From Pengzhenrongella frigida (lineage in GTDB: Bacteria; Actinomycetota; Actinomycetes; Actinomycetales; Cellulomonadaceae), in the NCBI RefSeq assembly GCF_004168625.1, contig NZ_SDWW01000021.1, positions 1 to 64,000 of the forward strand: a stretch of DNA of 64,000 nucleotides. The letters are read 5' to 3'. Both the position numbers and the translations under genes were made by a program. The notes under the pieces are model-generated. The model saw nothing but the letters and a program-made list of their open reading frames with translations, was not told the DNA's origin and searched no databases. Below are positions 53,677-63,479 of this stretch, one piece after another (positions within the stretch are counted from its first letter, which is position 1; the number at the start of each line of letters is the position of its first letter).

Positions 53677-54825
53677 GTGATCCCCACCGGCGATCGCACG
53701 GATGTCGACACGGTTCAGCTGCTCACCCCGTCCGGGGAGCGGCTGGATCATCCCGACTACTCACCCCGCATCGCGCACCTCGGGCCGGACGCCCTGCGCG
53801 GGCTCTATCGGGACATGGTCCTGGTGCGGCGGTTCGACAACGAGGCGACCTCGCTGCAGCGGCAGGGCGAGCTGGCCCTCTGGGCGCAGTGCCTGGGCCA
53901 GGAGGCCGCCCAGGTCGGTTCTGGCCGGGCGCTCGCCCCGCACGACTACGCGTTCCCGTCCTACCGCGAGCACGGGGTCGCCCACACCCGTGGGATCGAC
54001 CCGACCGACATCCTGCGACTGTTCCGCGGCGTGGACCACGGCGGTGGCTGGGACCCGACCGAGCGCGGATTCCACCTGTACACCCTGGTGATCGCGGCGC
54101 ACACGCTGCACGCGACCGGGTACGCGATGGGGCTGCAGCGCGACGGGCTGGTGGGCACCGGCGATCCCGAGCGCGACTCCGCTGTGATCACCTACTTCGG
54201 CGACGGGGCCACGTCGCAGGGCGACCTCAACGAGTCGCTCGTGTTCGCCGCCGTGAACAACGCCCCGCTCGTGCTGTTCTGCCAGAACAACCAGTGGGCG
54301 ATCTCCGAGCCGACCACCCGCCAGTCCCGCGTGCCGCTGGTCAAGCGGGGCGAAGGCTTCGGCATCCCGAGCGTGCGGGTCGACGGCAACGACGTGCTCG
54401 CGACCTACGCCGTGACCGCCGAGGCGCTCGACCGGGCACGCTCCGGCGGCGGGCCGACCTTCATCGAGGCCTTCACCTACCGGATGGGCGCGCACACCAC
54501 GTCCGACGACCCCACGCGGTACCGGTCCTCGGCGGAGGAGGAGTACTGGCGCCAGCGCGACCCGATCGAGCGCTTGCGGCGGCTCCTGGTCGCCGACGGC
54601 GAGCTCCCGGACACGTTCGTGGCCGAGCTCGAGGCGGAGGCGGAGGCCCGGGGGGAGCAGCTGCGCACCGCGGTGCGGGCGATGCAGGCACCGGCGGCGG
54701 CTCAGATGTTCGACCACGTCTACGCCAGCCCGCACGCCGTGGTGGAGTCCGAGCGGGCCTGGTTCACCGAGTACGAGGCCTCGTTCCTCGATGCCGGCGC
54801 GACCGACGGGGGGACCCACCGATGA
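53677..54825 (+). CDS. bkdA: 2-oxoacid dehydrogenase E1 component, alpha subunit
   Basis: A 382-residue ThDP-dependent alpha subunit of a branched-chain 2-oxoacid (or pyruvate) dehydrogenase. The ThDP motif runs from FGDGATSQGDLNESL to QNNQWAIS (the GDG-to-NN spacing is normal). YRMGAHTTSDDPTRYR, the phosphorylation-loop equivalent, follows. GTG at 53677 has GAAGGAGG six bases upstream; an in-frame ATG at 53638 lies in the operator region and is rejected. It overlaps the beta-subunit gene by ATGA. The E1ab-E2 order equals bkdABC of M. tuberculosis. Confidence 0.92.
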   Translation: MIPTGDRTDVDTVQLLTPSGERLDHPDYSPRIAHLGPDALRGLYRDMVLVRRFDNEATSLQRQGELALWAQCLGQEAAQVGSGRALAPHDYAFPSYREHGVAHTRGIDPTDILRLFRGVDHGGGWDPTERGFHLYTLVIAAHTLHATGYAMGLQRDGLVGTGDPERDSAVITYFGDGATSQGDLNESLVFAAVNNAPLVLFCQNNQWAISEPTTRQSRVPLVKRGEGFGIPSVRVDGNDVLATYAVTAEALDRARSGGGPTFIEAFTYRMGAHTTSDDPTRYRSSAEEEYWRQRDPIERLRRLLVADGELPDTFVAELEAEAEARGEQLRTAVRAMQAPAAAQMFDHVYASPHAVVESERAWFTEYEASFLDAGATDGGTHR

Positions 54826-55871
54826 CCGGTGTCGAACGCATGACCTTCGGCAAGGCGATCAACGCCGGGCTGCGCCGCTGCCTCGAGCAGGACCCCAAGG
54901 TCCTGCTCATGGGTGAGGACATCGGCACCCTCGGCGGCGTCTTCCGGGTGACCGAGAGCCTCCAGAAGGACTTCGGAGCCGACCGCGTCATCGACACCCC
55001 GCTCGCCGAGTCGGGGATCGTCGGCACCGCGATCGGCCTCGCGCTGCGCGGGTACCGGCCGGTGCTCGAGATCCAGTTCGACGGGTTCATCTTCCCCGCG
55101 TTCAACCAGATCACCACGCAGCTCGCCAAGATGAGCTACCGCTCGCGCGGGAGCCTGCACCTGCCGGTCGTCATCCGCGTGCCCTACGGCGGCGGCATCG
55201 GCGCGGTCGAGCACCACAGCGAGTCGCCGGAGGTGCTGTTCGCCCACACCCCGGGCCTGCGGGTGATCGCCCCGGCCTCCCCGAACGACGCGTTCGTGAT
55301 GATCCAGCAGGCGGTGGCCTCGCCGGACCCGGTGATGTTCTTCGAGCCGAAGGCCCGCTACTGGGACAAGGGCGACGTCGACCTGTCGGTCACGATCACG
55401 GCCACCGACGCCACCGACGCCGGCGAGGCCGGCGACCCGGCCGCGTCGACGTCCGGCACGCCGGTCGCCATGGACCGGGCACGGGTCGCCCGCCCGGGTA
55501 CCGACCTCACGATCGCCGCGTACGGGGCGACCGTCGCGATGGCGCTCCGGGCAGCCGAGGCCGCCGCGGCGGAGGGCATCAGCGTCGAGGTCGTCGACCT
55601 GCGCTCGATCTCCCCGCTGGACGCCGCCACCCTGGTGACGTCGGTACGCAAGACGCGCCGGTGCGTCGTCGTGCACGAGGCCCCGGTGTTCTACGGCACG
55701 GGCGGCGAGATCGCCGCCCGGATCACCGAGGAGTGCTTCTACGAGCTCGAGGCGCCGGTCCTGCGGGTGGGCGGCTTCCACACCCCGTACCCGGTCAACA
55801 AGGTCGAGCAGGCCTACCTGCCCAACCTGGACCGCATCCTGGACGCCATCACCCGATCGCTGGCGTACTAG
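54822..55871 (+). CDS. bkdB: 2-oxoacid dehydrogenase E1 component, beta subunit
   Basis: A 349-residue beta subunit that pairs with E1alpha in an alpha2-beta2 heterotetramer. LLMGEDIGTLGGVFRVTESL and DTPLAESGIVGTAIGLAL mark the N-terminal domain; VDLRSISPLDAATLVTSVRKT begins the C-terminal transketolase-like domain. An acidic Ala/Thr/Asp-rich insert of about 25 residues near 195-220 is longer than in most relatives. Translationally coupled to E1alpha. Confidence 0.93.
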   Translation: MTGVERMTFGKAINAGLRRCLEQDPKVLLMGEDIGTLGGVFRVTESLQKDFGADRVIDTPLAESGIVGTAIGLALRGYRPVLEIQFDGFIFPAFNQITTQLAKMSYRSRGSLHLPVVIRVPYGGGIGAVEHHSESPEVLFAHTPGLRVIAPASPNDAFVMIQQAVASPDPVMFFEPKARYWDKGDVDLSVTITATDATDAGEAGDPAASTSGTPVAMDRARVARPGTDLTIAAYGATVAMALRAAEAAAAEGISVEVVDLRSISPLDAATLVTSVRKTRRCVVVHEAPVFYGTGGEIAARITEECFYELEAPVLRVGGFHTPYPVNKVEQAYLPNLDRILDAITRSLAY

Positions 55872-55923
55872 CCCGCTGACCCGCCCCTGACCCACCCGCG
55901 CCGCTGTGACCACTGGAGATCTC

Positions 55924-57291
55924 GTGCCCAAGTTTGAGTCGTTCCGGATGCCCGACGCCGGCGAGGGGCTGACCGAGGCCGAGATCGTCGCCTGGCACGT
56001 GGCCGTGGGGGATCCCGTGCGCGTCAACCAGACGATCGTCGAGATCGAGACGGCGAAGTCGATCGTCGACCTGCCGAGCCCGTTCGCCGGGGTGGTCACC
56101 GCCCTGCTCGCCGAGGTCGGCGACACCGTCGACGTCGGGACGCCGATCATCACGATCGATGTCGACCCCACCGGCCCGACCCCCGAGATCGCCGCCCGCC
56201 CGGCCCTCGAGCTGGACGCCGCGCCAGCAGCCACGCCGGACGCGACGCCGGAAGCCGCCGGCGCGGGGGCCGGCGACGGGGAAGCGGTGCTGGTCGGGTA
56301 CGGCATCTCGGGGGCCGCCGTCGCGCGCCGGCCGCGCCGGGCGTCCGCCGTCGTCGTGCACGTCGACGGCACGGCCGCGTCGCCGTCCCGGGTGCTCGCC
56401 AAGCCACCCGTGCGCAAGCTCGCCCGGGACCTCGGGGTCGATCTCGGGGCCGTCGTGCCGACCGGACCCGGCGGCATCGTGACCCGCGAGGACGTCGTGG
56501 CGAAGTCCGACCAGGGTGAGGCCCGCGCCCTGACCACCTACCCGGGCGACGACCAGCCGTGGCTCGCGTCCGGCAAGGTCTCGGCGGGCGGCCGTCAGAC
56601 CCGCGTGCCCGTGAAGTCGGTCCGCAAACGCACCGCCGAGGCCATGGTCACCAGCGCATTCACCGCGCCGCACGTCACGGTCTTCCACACGATCGACGTC
56701 ACCAAGACGATGAAGCTGGTCGCCCGCCTGCGCGCGGACAAGGAGTTCGCCGGGGTCCGGGTCACGCCGCTGCTCATCACCGCCAAGGCGATGCTGCTCG
56801 CCGTGCACCGGCACCCGGACATCAACGCGAGCTGGGACGACGCGACGCAGGAGATCGTCTACAAGCACTACGTGAACCTGGGGATCGCCGCCTCCACGCC
56901 GCGCGGGCTCGTGGTGCCGAACATCAAGGACGCGCACCGCATGGGCCTGAAGGAGCTCGCCCAGTCGATCGCCGACCTCACCGCGACCGCGCGCTCGGGC
57001 CGCACCAGCCCGACCGACATGAGCGACGGCACGATCACCATCACCAACGTGGGTGTGTTCGGCATCGACACCGGCACCCCGATCCTCAACCCGGGCGAGG
57101 CCGCCATCCTCGCGTTCGGCGCGATCCGCGAACAGCCGTGGGTGCACCACGGCAAGGTCAAGAAGCGGTGGGTGACCCAGCTAGCGCTGTCCTTCGACCA
57201 CCGGCTCGTCGACGGTGCCCTCGGCGCCCTGTTCCTGTCCGACGTCGCCGCCGTGCTCGCCGACCCGTCCCAGGCTCTCGTCTGGGGCTAG
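55924..57291 (+). CDS. bkdC: 2-oxoacid dehydrogenase E2 (dihydrolipoyl acyltransferase)
   Basis: A 455-residue E2 subunit. One lipoyl domain with the modified lysine at residue 45 (EIETAKSIVDLPSPF), an Ala/Pro/Glu-rich hinge, a peripheral subunit-binding domain (PPVRKLARDLGVDLGAVVPTG) and a catalytic domain ending SFDHRLVDGALGA, where His and Asp are the active pair. GTG at 55924 follows TGGAGA; GTG at 55906 is possible. No E3 gene is here, so a shared dihydrolipoamide dehydrogenase is expected elsewhere. Its last 111 bp overlap the 3' end of the convergent MFS gene. Confidence 0.93.
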   Translation: MPKFESFRMPDAGEGLTEAEIVAWHVAVGDPVRVNQTIVEIETAKSIVDLPSPFAGVVTALLAEVGDTVDVGTPIITIDVDPTGPTPEIAARPALELDAAPAATPDATPEAAGAGAGDGEAVLVGYGISGAAVARRPRRASAVVVHVDGTAASPSRVLAKPPVRKLARDLGVDLGAVVPTGPGGIVTREDVVAKSDQGEARALTTYPGDDQPWLASGKVSAGGRQTRVPVKSVRKRTAEAMVTSAFTAPHVTVFHTIDVTKTMKLVARLRADKEFAGVRVTPLLITAKAMLLAVHRHPDINASWDDATQEIVYKHYVNLGIAASTPRGLVVPNIKDAHRMGLKELAQSIADLTATARSGRTSPTDMSDGTITITNVGVFGIDTGTPILNPGEAAILAFGAIREQPWVHHGKVKKRWVTQLALSFDHRLVDGALGALFLSDVAAVLADPSQALVWG

Positions 57292-59034
57292 TCCAGCGGC
57301 CGCGGCCGCGGCCTCGTCCGCCCGGCCCTGGATCCCGGACACGTTGCGCAGCGGGAGCTCGGGGAGCAGGGCCACGAGCACGATGGCGATCACCATCACC
57401 CCGGCGGCGATCGTCAGCACGAGGTCGATCGACTCCGCGAAGCCGACCTGGAACGGCCGGGCCAGGCGCGGGTCGAGCGCGGAGATGAACGACGAGTCGT
57501 CGAGCATGCCCGAGCCGCCGGTCGACCCGGACATGAGGTCGAGCACCGGCTTGTTCGCGGGGTCCGCGACCACCGCCGGGTCGGCCAGGGCCGCCTGGAA
57601 GTCGGCGGTCGTGGCGATCTTCGCGAATGCCTCGGTGATCCGCTGGCCGACGGTCGAGAACAGGATCGACAGGAACACGGCCGTGCCGAGGGTGCCGCCC
57701 ACCTGCCGGAAGAACAGCGACGACGACGTCGCCACCCCCATCTCCTTGGGCGGGACGGCGTTCTGCACCGCGAGGATGAGCGGCTGCATCGACAGCCCGA
57801 GGCCGAGCCCGAACACGATCGTGAACCCGCCGATCATGACCATCGACGTGTCCACGGTGAGCCGCGACAGCAGGAGCGCACCCAGCGCCATCAGCGTGGT
57901 GCCGACGACGGGGAACACCTTGTACCGCCCGGTCCGGGAGGTGAGCTGGCCGGCGATGATCGAGCCGCTCATGATGCCCACGGTCAGCGGGATGAGGGCG
58001 AGGCCGGCCTCGGTCGGGGACATGTTCTTGGCGATCTGCAGGTACAGCGGCAGGGTCGCCAGCGCCCCGAACATGCCGAGCCCGATGATCGTGTTGGCGC
58101 CGGCACCGATCGCGAACGTGCGGTTGCGGAACAGGTACAGCGGCAGCAGCGCGTCCTCGCCCGCCACGCGCTCGGCGAGCAGGAACAGCCCCAGGCCGAC
58201 GACGCCGAGGGCGTAGCAGACGAGCGACCAGCCGGAGTCCCAGCCCCAGGCGCGACCCTGCTCGGCCACGAGCAGCAGCGGGACCAGGCCGATGACGAGC
58301 GCGAGCGCGCCCGGCCAGTCGATCCGGTGCTTCACCTTGGGCAGCGGGGGAAGGTGCAGCACCTTGGTGATGACGATCAGGCCGATGATGCCGATCGGGA
58401 TGTTGATGAGGAACACCCAGCGCCAGCCGGCGATGCCGAGGATGGTGTCCGCGCCGGCGAAGAACCCGCCGATCACCGGCCCGAGCACCGAGGAGGTGCC
58501 GAACACGGCGAGGAACATGCCCTGGTACCGAGCGCGCTCGCGGGGCGGCACGAGGTCGCCCAGGATCGTGATCGCCAGCGACATCAGCCCGCCGGCGCCC
58601 AGGCCCTGGACACCGCGGTAGATCGCCAGCTGGTACATCGAGTCGGCCGTGCCCGACAGCAGGGACCCGATGAGGAACAGCACGATCGCGAGCAGGTAGA
58701 ACGGCTTGCGGCCGTAGACGTCCGAGAGCTTGCCGTACAGCGGCGTCGCGATCGTCGAGGTGATCAGGTAGGCCGTGGTCACCCAGGCCTGCAGGGACAG
58801 CCCGTGCAGGCTGTCACCGATCGTGCGGATCGAGGTCGCGACGATCGTCTGGTCGAGCGCGGCCAGAAACATGCCGATCATCAGCCCGCCGAGGATGGTG
58901 ATGATCTGGCGGTGGGTCGGCGCGCCGCTCGCGGCGATAGCACCCGGCGCGCCGCTCGCGGCGACGGTACGGCCCGGAGCCGGCGACGGACCGGGGCCTG
59001 TCACCCCGCTCTGGTCTGCTGCTGCTCTGCGCAC
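57181..59034 (-). CDS. MFS transporter, DHA2 family (14-helix)
   Basis: A 617-residue exporter. GMFLAALDQTIVATSIRTIGDSL, the loop motif YGKLSDVYGRKPFYLLAI and GLGAGGLMSLAITILGDLVPPRERARYQG are typical of the EmrB/QacA group, with an extracellular loop near 480-530. The N-terminal 40 residues are Ala/Gly/Pro-rich, including a duplicated AASGAPGAI / AASGAPTHR. The last ~35 residues are encoded opposite the bkdC 3' end. GTG at 59034 with GGAAAGG upstream is preferred over an ATG further out. The substrate is unknown. Confidence 0.9.
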   Translation of the reverse strand: MRRAAADQSGVTGPGPSPAPGRTVAASGAPGAIAASGAPTHRQIITILGGLMIGMFLAALDQTIVATSIRTIGDSLHGLSLQAWVTTAYLITSTIATPLYGKLSDVYGRKPFYLLAIVLFLIGSLLSGTADSMYQLAIYRGVQGLGAGGLMSLAITILGDLVPPRERARYQGMFLAVFGTSSVLGPVIGGFFAGADTILGIAGWRWVFLINIPIGIIGLIVITKVLHLPPLPKVKHRIDWPGALALVIGLVPLLLVAEQGRAWGWDSGWSLVCYALGVVGLGLFLLAERVAGEDALLPLYLFRNRTFAIGAGANTIIGLGMFGALATLPLYLQIAKNMSPTEAGLALIPLTVGIMSGSIIAGQLTSRTGRYKVFPVVGTTLMALGALLLSRLTVDTSMVMIGGFTIVFGLGLGLSMQPLILAVQNAVPPKEMGVATSSSLFFRQVGGTLGTAVFLSILFSTVGQRITEAFAKIATTADFQAALADPAVVADPANKPVLDLMSGSTGGSGMLDDSSFISALDPRLARPFQVGFAESIDLVLTIAAGVMVIAIVLVALLPELPLRNVSGIQGRADEAAAAAAGLAPDESLGRVGEHGGDVGQEQGAEGTVDEPVVEGQR

Positions 59035-59227
59035 GGTGGGGCCTTTCCGGGGGACCGGGGAAACTCGTCGGACGCGTCGTCGGACCCGCGGTGGCCGCAC
59101 GGGGGTCGCACAACAGGGACAAAGGGTAAGAACCCCCTGCCTGACCACGGTATTCCGGACCTCCGACGGTCCCGCCCCGGCCGTCCACCGGGGTTCGCAG
59201 GGCCCCGTGGACGCCTACCCTGGGCGG

Positions 59228-61276
59228 GTGGAGCACCGGTGGAACCTGCGGCGGCTGCTGGCGCTGACCGGCGCCGCGGTGGTCGCCGTCGTCGTGGCGG
59301 TCGCTTTCTCCGGTGCGGCCCTTCCCGTGCTGCTGGGCGACCCCGGGCCGGTGGTGCGGTGGGGCCTGCCGCTCACCGAGACGCTCGTCGAGCTGGCGGC
59401 GGCCCTGACCATCGGCGCGCTCGCGCTCGCGGTCTGCGTGCTGCCGCGGCGGGCGCCGGTCGCCCGGACCGTCGCCGCCCAGCGCGGCCAGCAGCGCCGC
59501 ACCCGGACCGTCGTGGACGGTCGGGCGTACCCGGCGGTCCTCACCCTCGCGGGCGTGGCCGCGGCGGTCTGGACGGGCCTGAGCCTGGTCCAGCTCGTGC
59601 TGACCTACGCGAGCGTGGCCGGTCGGCCGATCGGCGGGGAGACCTTCGGCGCCGAGCTCGGGGTCTTCGTCGGCGCCATCTCCCTCGGGCGCACCCTGCT
59701 GTGGATCACCGTCATCGCCGCGCTGACCAGCGCCCTCGCGCTCGCGGTCGCCACCCCGACGGGTGCGGCCTGGACGTTGGCGATCGCGGTCGTCGCCCTC
59801 GTGCTCCAGTCGCAGACCGGCCACGCGGCCGGGACCGCGAACCACGAGCTGGCGATCTCGTCGATGTTCCTGCACCTGGTCGGTGCCGCGGTCTGGATCG
59901 GCGCGCTCGCGGCGCTCGCGGTGCTCAACGGTCGGCTCGGCGCCGACCTCGGCCCCGCCGTCGCGCGGTACTCCCCGATCGCGGCCTGGTGCTTCGCCGC
60001 GATCGCGATCTCGGGAGTGGTGAACGCGGTCGCCCGGCTCGGCGGGCTCGACGGGCTGGGCACCCGGTACGGCGCGCTCGTGCTCGCCAAGGTCGTCGGG
60101 TTCGCGGCCCTCGGGGCGATCGGCTGGACCTACCGGCGCTCGGTCATCCCGCAGCTCACCACGGCCGACGGCGATCGCACGCCGCGCGCGACCGGGCTCT
60201 TCTGGCGCCTGGTCGCGGTCGAGCTGCTGGTCATGGGCGCCATCTCCGGTCTCGCCGTCGCGCTGGGGTCGACCGCGCCGCCGGTCGAGCAGGCCGCCCC
60301 GACCGACCCCACGCCCGCGGAGATCGTCACCGGCCACCTGCTCGCTCCCGAGGCGAGCACGCTGCGCTGGCTGACGCAGTGGCGCTGGGACATCCTGCTC
60401 GCGGGTGCGGCCGTGGCCGGGATCGTCGTCTACCTGCGCTGGGCGCACCGGCTGCACCGTCGTGGGGACGCGTGGCCGTGGCTGCGCACCGCGTCCTGGG
60501 TGGTCGGGCTGGTCGTCTTCGGCTGGACGACATCGGGGGGGCCGTCGGTCTACGGCCACATCCTGTTCAGCGGGCACATGGTCCAGCACATGACGCTGGT
60601 GATGGTGATCCCGATCTTCCTCGTGGTCGCCGCCCCGGTCACCCTCGCGCTGCGGGCGCTGCCGTCGCGCGCCGACGACTCCCGCGGCCCGCGCGAGTGG
60701 ATCCTCACGATCGTCAACAGCCACGTCGCGCGGTTCTTCGCCAACCCGGTCGTGGCCGCGGTGAACTTCGCCGGGTCGATGATCCTCTTCTACTACACCG
60801 ACCTGTTCGAGCTGTCGCTGCGGTACTACGTGGGTCACCTCGCGATGGTCGTGCACTTCACGCTCGCCGGGTACCTGTTCGTCAACGCCCTGATCGGGGT
60901 CGATCCCGGCCCGCGCCGGCTGCCGTACACGCAGCGGCTGCTGCTGCTGTTCGCGACGATGGCGTTCCACGCGTTCTTCGGCGTGACGCTCGTGACCTCC
61001 GAGACGTTGCTCGTGGCCGACTGGTTCGGGCTGCTCGGCCGGCCGTGGGGGCCGACGGCGATCGCGGACCAGCAGATCGGCGGCTCGATCGCGTGGGGCA
61101 TCGGCGAGCTGCCGACGCTGGCGCTCGCGATCATGGTCGCGTTCTCCTGGTCGCGCGACGACGAGCGGGCCGCGCGCCGTCGGGACCGGCAGGTCGAGCG
61201 CGACGGCGACACCGAGCTCGACGACTACAACGCGATGCTCGCCCGCATCGCCACCCGGGACGCGGGCGAGCAGTAG
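59228..61276 (+). CDS. CopD-CtaG fusion membrane protein
   Basis: A 682-residue membrane protein with two parts. The first ~360 residues match CopD-type copper transport domains (SMFLHLVGAAVWIGALAAL and the following helices). The second ~300 residues are a caa3-type CtaG domain (GHILFSGHMVQHMTLVMVIPIFLVVAAP, VHFTLAGYLFVNALIG), which delivers copper to cytochrome c oxidase. Conserved His and Met residues in both halves fit copper binding. This fusion is common in actinobacteria. GTG at 59228 starts VEHRWNLRR just before the first helix. Divergent from the MFS gene. Confidence 0.9.
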   Translation: MEHRWNLRRLLALTGAAVVAVVVAVAFSGAALPVLLGDPGPVVRWGLPLTETLVELAAALTIGALALAVCVLPRRAPVARTVAAQRGQQRRTRTVVDGRAYPAVLTLAGVAAAVWTGLSLVQLVLTYASVAGRPIGGETFGAELGVFVGAISLGRTLLWITVIAALTSALALAVATPTGAAWTLAIAVVALVLQSQTGHAAGTANHELAISSMFLHLVGAAVWIGALAALAVLNGRLGADLGPAVARYSPIAAWCFAAIAISGVVNAVARLGGLDGLGTRYGALVLAKVVGFAALGAIGWTYRRSVIPQLTTADGDRTPRATGLFWRLVAVELLVMGAISGLAVALGSTAPPVEQAAPTDPTPAEIVTGHLLAPEASTLRWLTQWRWDILLAGAAVAGIVVYLRWAHRLHRRGDAWPWLRTASWVVGLVVFGWTTSGGPSVYGHILFSGHMVQHMTLVMVIPIFLVVAAPVTLALRALPSRADDSRGPREWILTIVNSHVARFFANPVVAAVNFAGSMILFYYTDLFELSLRYYVGHLAMVVHFTLAGYLFVNALIGVDPGPRRLPYTQRLLLLFATMAFHAFFGVTLVTSETLLVADWFGLLGRPWGPTAIADQQIGGSIAWGIGELPTLALAIMVAFSWSRDDERAARRRDRQVERDGDTELDDYNAMLARIATRDAGEQ

Positions 61277-61312
61277 CCGGGTCGGCCGGGACGGTCGTGG
61301 TAGGACGGACCG

Positions 61313-63427
61313 GTGACCACCGAGAACACCGCCCCCGAACCCACGCCCGGCGCCGAGCCGACTACCCCGTTCCATGACCTGGGCCGCTACGTCGCGCTGC
61401 CGCGGGCGTCCGGGCTCACGCTGTCCGGCGACGGCGCGCGCCTGGTGACCTCGGTCGCGACGCTCGACGACAAGGGCGTGAAGTACGCGTCCGCGCTGTG
61501 GGAGATCGACCCGACCGGCGAGCGCCCGGCGCGCCGGCTGACCCGGTCCCGGCAGGGTGAGCAGGGCGCGGCGTTCACCCCCGCGGGCGATCTGCTGTTC
61601 ACCTCGGCGCGCCCGGACCCCAGCGGCAAGGAGGGCGACGAGGAACCGCCGTCGGCCCTGTGGCTGCTGCCCGCCGACGGCGCCGAGGCGCGCGTGGTGG
61701 CGGTGCGGTCGAGCGGCGTCGGGCACCCGCTGGTCGCCAGGCGCGCGCCCGTCGTGGTGGTGACCTCGGACGTGCTGCCGCACGCGCGCGACACCGCGCA
61801 CGACGAGCAGCTGCGCACGGCGCGCAAGGAGAAGAAGGTCTCGGCGATCCTGCACTCGGGCTACCCGGTCCGCTACTGGGACCACGACCTCGGGCCGGCC
61901 GCGCCGCACCTGCTCACCGCGCGGATCACGGACGACCTCGTCGCGCCGCAGGCCGGTGACAAGGACCCGAGCCTCGCCCTGCGCGACCTGACGACCGACG
62001 TCGGCCCCGCGCTGCACGAGACGTCCGCCGACCTGTCCCCGGCGGGCACGACCGTCGTGACGAGCTGGCTGAAGCCGCTCGCGAAGGGGGCGCAGCGGTC
62101 GGTCCTGGTCGCGATCGACACCGCGACCGGCGAACGGCGCACCCTCGTCGACGACGAGACCGCCGACGCGTCCGCGCCGGTCATCTCGCCCGACGGCGCC
62201 TGGGTCGCGTTCACCCGCGAGACGATCAGCACGCCGCTGGTCGCGCCCCGGGTGAGCCTCGCGCTCGTGCCGCTCGCGGGCGGGCCCTGGCAGCCGCTCG
62301 CCGAGACCTGGGACCGCTGGCCGCACGGCGTGACCTGGCTCCCGGACTCCGCGGCCCTGCTCGTGGTGGCCGACGACGACGGCCGCGCACCGGTCTTCCG
62401 CATCGAGGTGCCCTCGGGCGCCGTGGCGCGCGTGACGCTCGACGACGCCGCGTTCAGCAACCTGCAGGTGAGCCCGGCCGGGGACGCGGTGTACGCGCTG
62501 CGCACGTCCTACCTCGCCCCGGAGCACCCCGTGCGGATCGACCTCGTGGCCGCCGCGCACGGCCCGGTCCTGGCCGTCGCGCTGCCCGCCCCCGCGCCGG
62601 CCCCCGAGCTGCCCGGCACGCTCGCCGAGGTCGAGACCACCACGGCCGACGGCGTGCGGGTGCGCGCCTGGCTCGCGCAGCCCGCCGGCACCGGACCCGA
62701 GCACCCCGCGCCGCTGCTGCTGTGGATCCACGGCGGCCCGCTCGGGTCGTGGAACGGGTGGTCGTGGCGCTGGAACCCGTGGCTGCTCGTGGCGCAGGGC
62801 TACGCCGTCCTGCTGCCCGACCCCGCGCTGTCGACCGGCTACGGCCAAGCCTTCATCCAGCGCGGCTGGGGGGCGTGGGGCGGGGCGCCGTTCACCGACC
62901 TGATGGCGATCACCGACGAGGTCTGCGCACGGGACGACATCGACCCCACCCGCACCGCGGCGATGGGCGGCTCGTTCGGCGGGTACATGGCCAACTGGGT
63001 CGCCGGGCACACCGACCGGTTCGAGGCGATCGTCACCCATGCGAGCCTGTGGGCGCTGGACCAGTTCGGCCCGACCACCGACGCGGCGTACTACTGGGCC
63101 CGCGAGATGACCGACGAGATGGCGCTGGCCAACTCCCCGCACCGCTTCGTCGAGCAGATCGCCACCCCGATGCTCGTGGTGCACGGCGACCGCGACTACC
63201 GGGTGCCGATCGGCGAGGGCCTGCGGCTCTGGTACGAGCTGCTGTCCCGCTCGGCGCTCGCGGCCGACGACGCGGGGCACACCCCGCACCGGTTCCTGTA
63301 CTTCCCGGACGAGACCCACTGGGTCCTCGCGCCGCAGCACGCGACGATCTGGTACTCGGTCGTCTCGACGTTCCTCGCCGAGCACGTGCTGCACGAGGCG
63401 CGCGACCTCCCGGACCTCCTCGGCTAG
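61313..63427 (+). CDS. S9 family serine peptidase (acylaminoacyl-peptidase-like)
   Basis: A 704-residue cytoplasmic peptidase. A beta-propeller region (about 20-410, with repeated SPDGAWVAFTRE-type blades) precedes the alpha/beta-hydrolase domain. The catalytic triad is visible: Ser in GGSFGGYMANW, Asp in VHGDRDYRVP and His in FPDETHWVL. Such enzymes cleave short peptides, often N-acylated ones. GTG at 61313 lies 36 bp after the CopD-CtaG stop. Confidence 0.93.
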   Translation: MTTENTAPEPTPGAEPTTPFHDLGRYVALPRASGLTLSGDGARLVTSVATLDDKGVKYASALWEIDPTGERPARRLTRSRQGEQGAAFTPAGDLLFTSARPDPSGKEGDEEPPSALWLLPADGAEARVVAVRSSGVGHPLVARRAPVVVVTSDVLPHARDTAHDEQLRTARKEKKVSAILHSGYPVRYWDHDLGPAAPHLLTARITDDLVAPQAGDKDPSLALRDLTTDVGPALHETSADLSPAGTTVVTSWLKPLAKGAQRSVLVAIDTATGERRTLVDDETADASAPVISPDGAWVAFTRETISTPLVAPRVSLALVPLAGGPWQPLAETWDRWPHGVTWLPDSAALLVVADDDGRAPVFRIEVPSGAVARVTLDDAAFSNLQVSPAGDAVYALRTSYLAPEHPVRIDLVAAAHGPVLAVALPAPAPAPELPGTLAEVETTTADGVRVRAWLAQPAGTGPEHPAPLLLWIHGGPLGSWNGWSWRWNPWLLVAQGYAVLLPDPALSTGYGQAFIQRGWGAWGGAPFTDLMAITDEVCARDDIDPTRTAAMGGSFGGYMANWVAGHTDRFEAIVTHASLWALDQFGPTTDAAYYWAREMTDEMALANSPHRFVEQIATPMLVVHGDRDYRVPIGEGLRLWYELLSRSALAADDAGHTPHRFLYFPDETHWVLAPQHATIWYSVVSTFLAEHVLHEARDLPDLLG

Positions 63428-63479
63428 CCCGGGCAGAGGAGGGCTGGGGCCCTGGGGCAGGACAGGGGCGGGGAGCGGG

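Noticed and set aside
58814-63394. Open frame of over 1500 codons on the minus strand
   Set aside because: It is antisense to the CopD-CtaG and S9 peptidase genes, both with intact catalytic or metal-binding motifs; its Arg/Gly/His-rich product has no domain.
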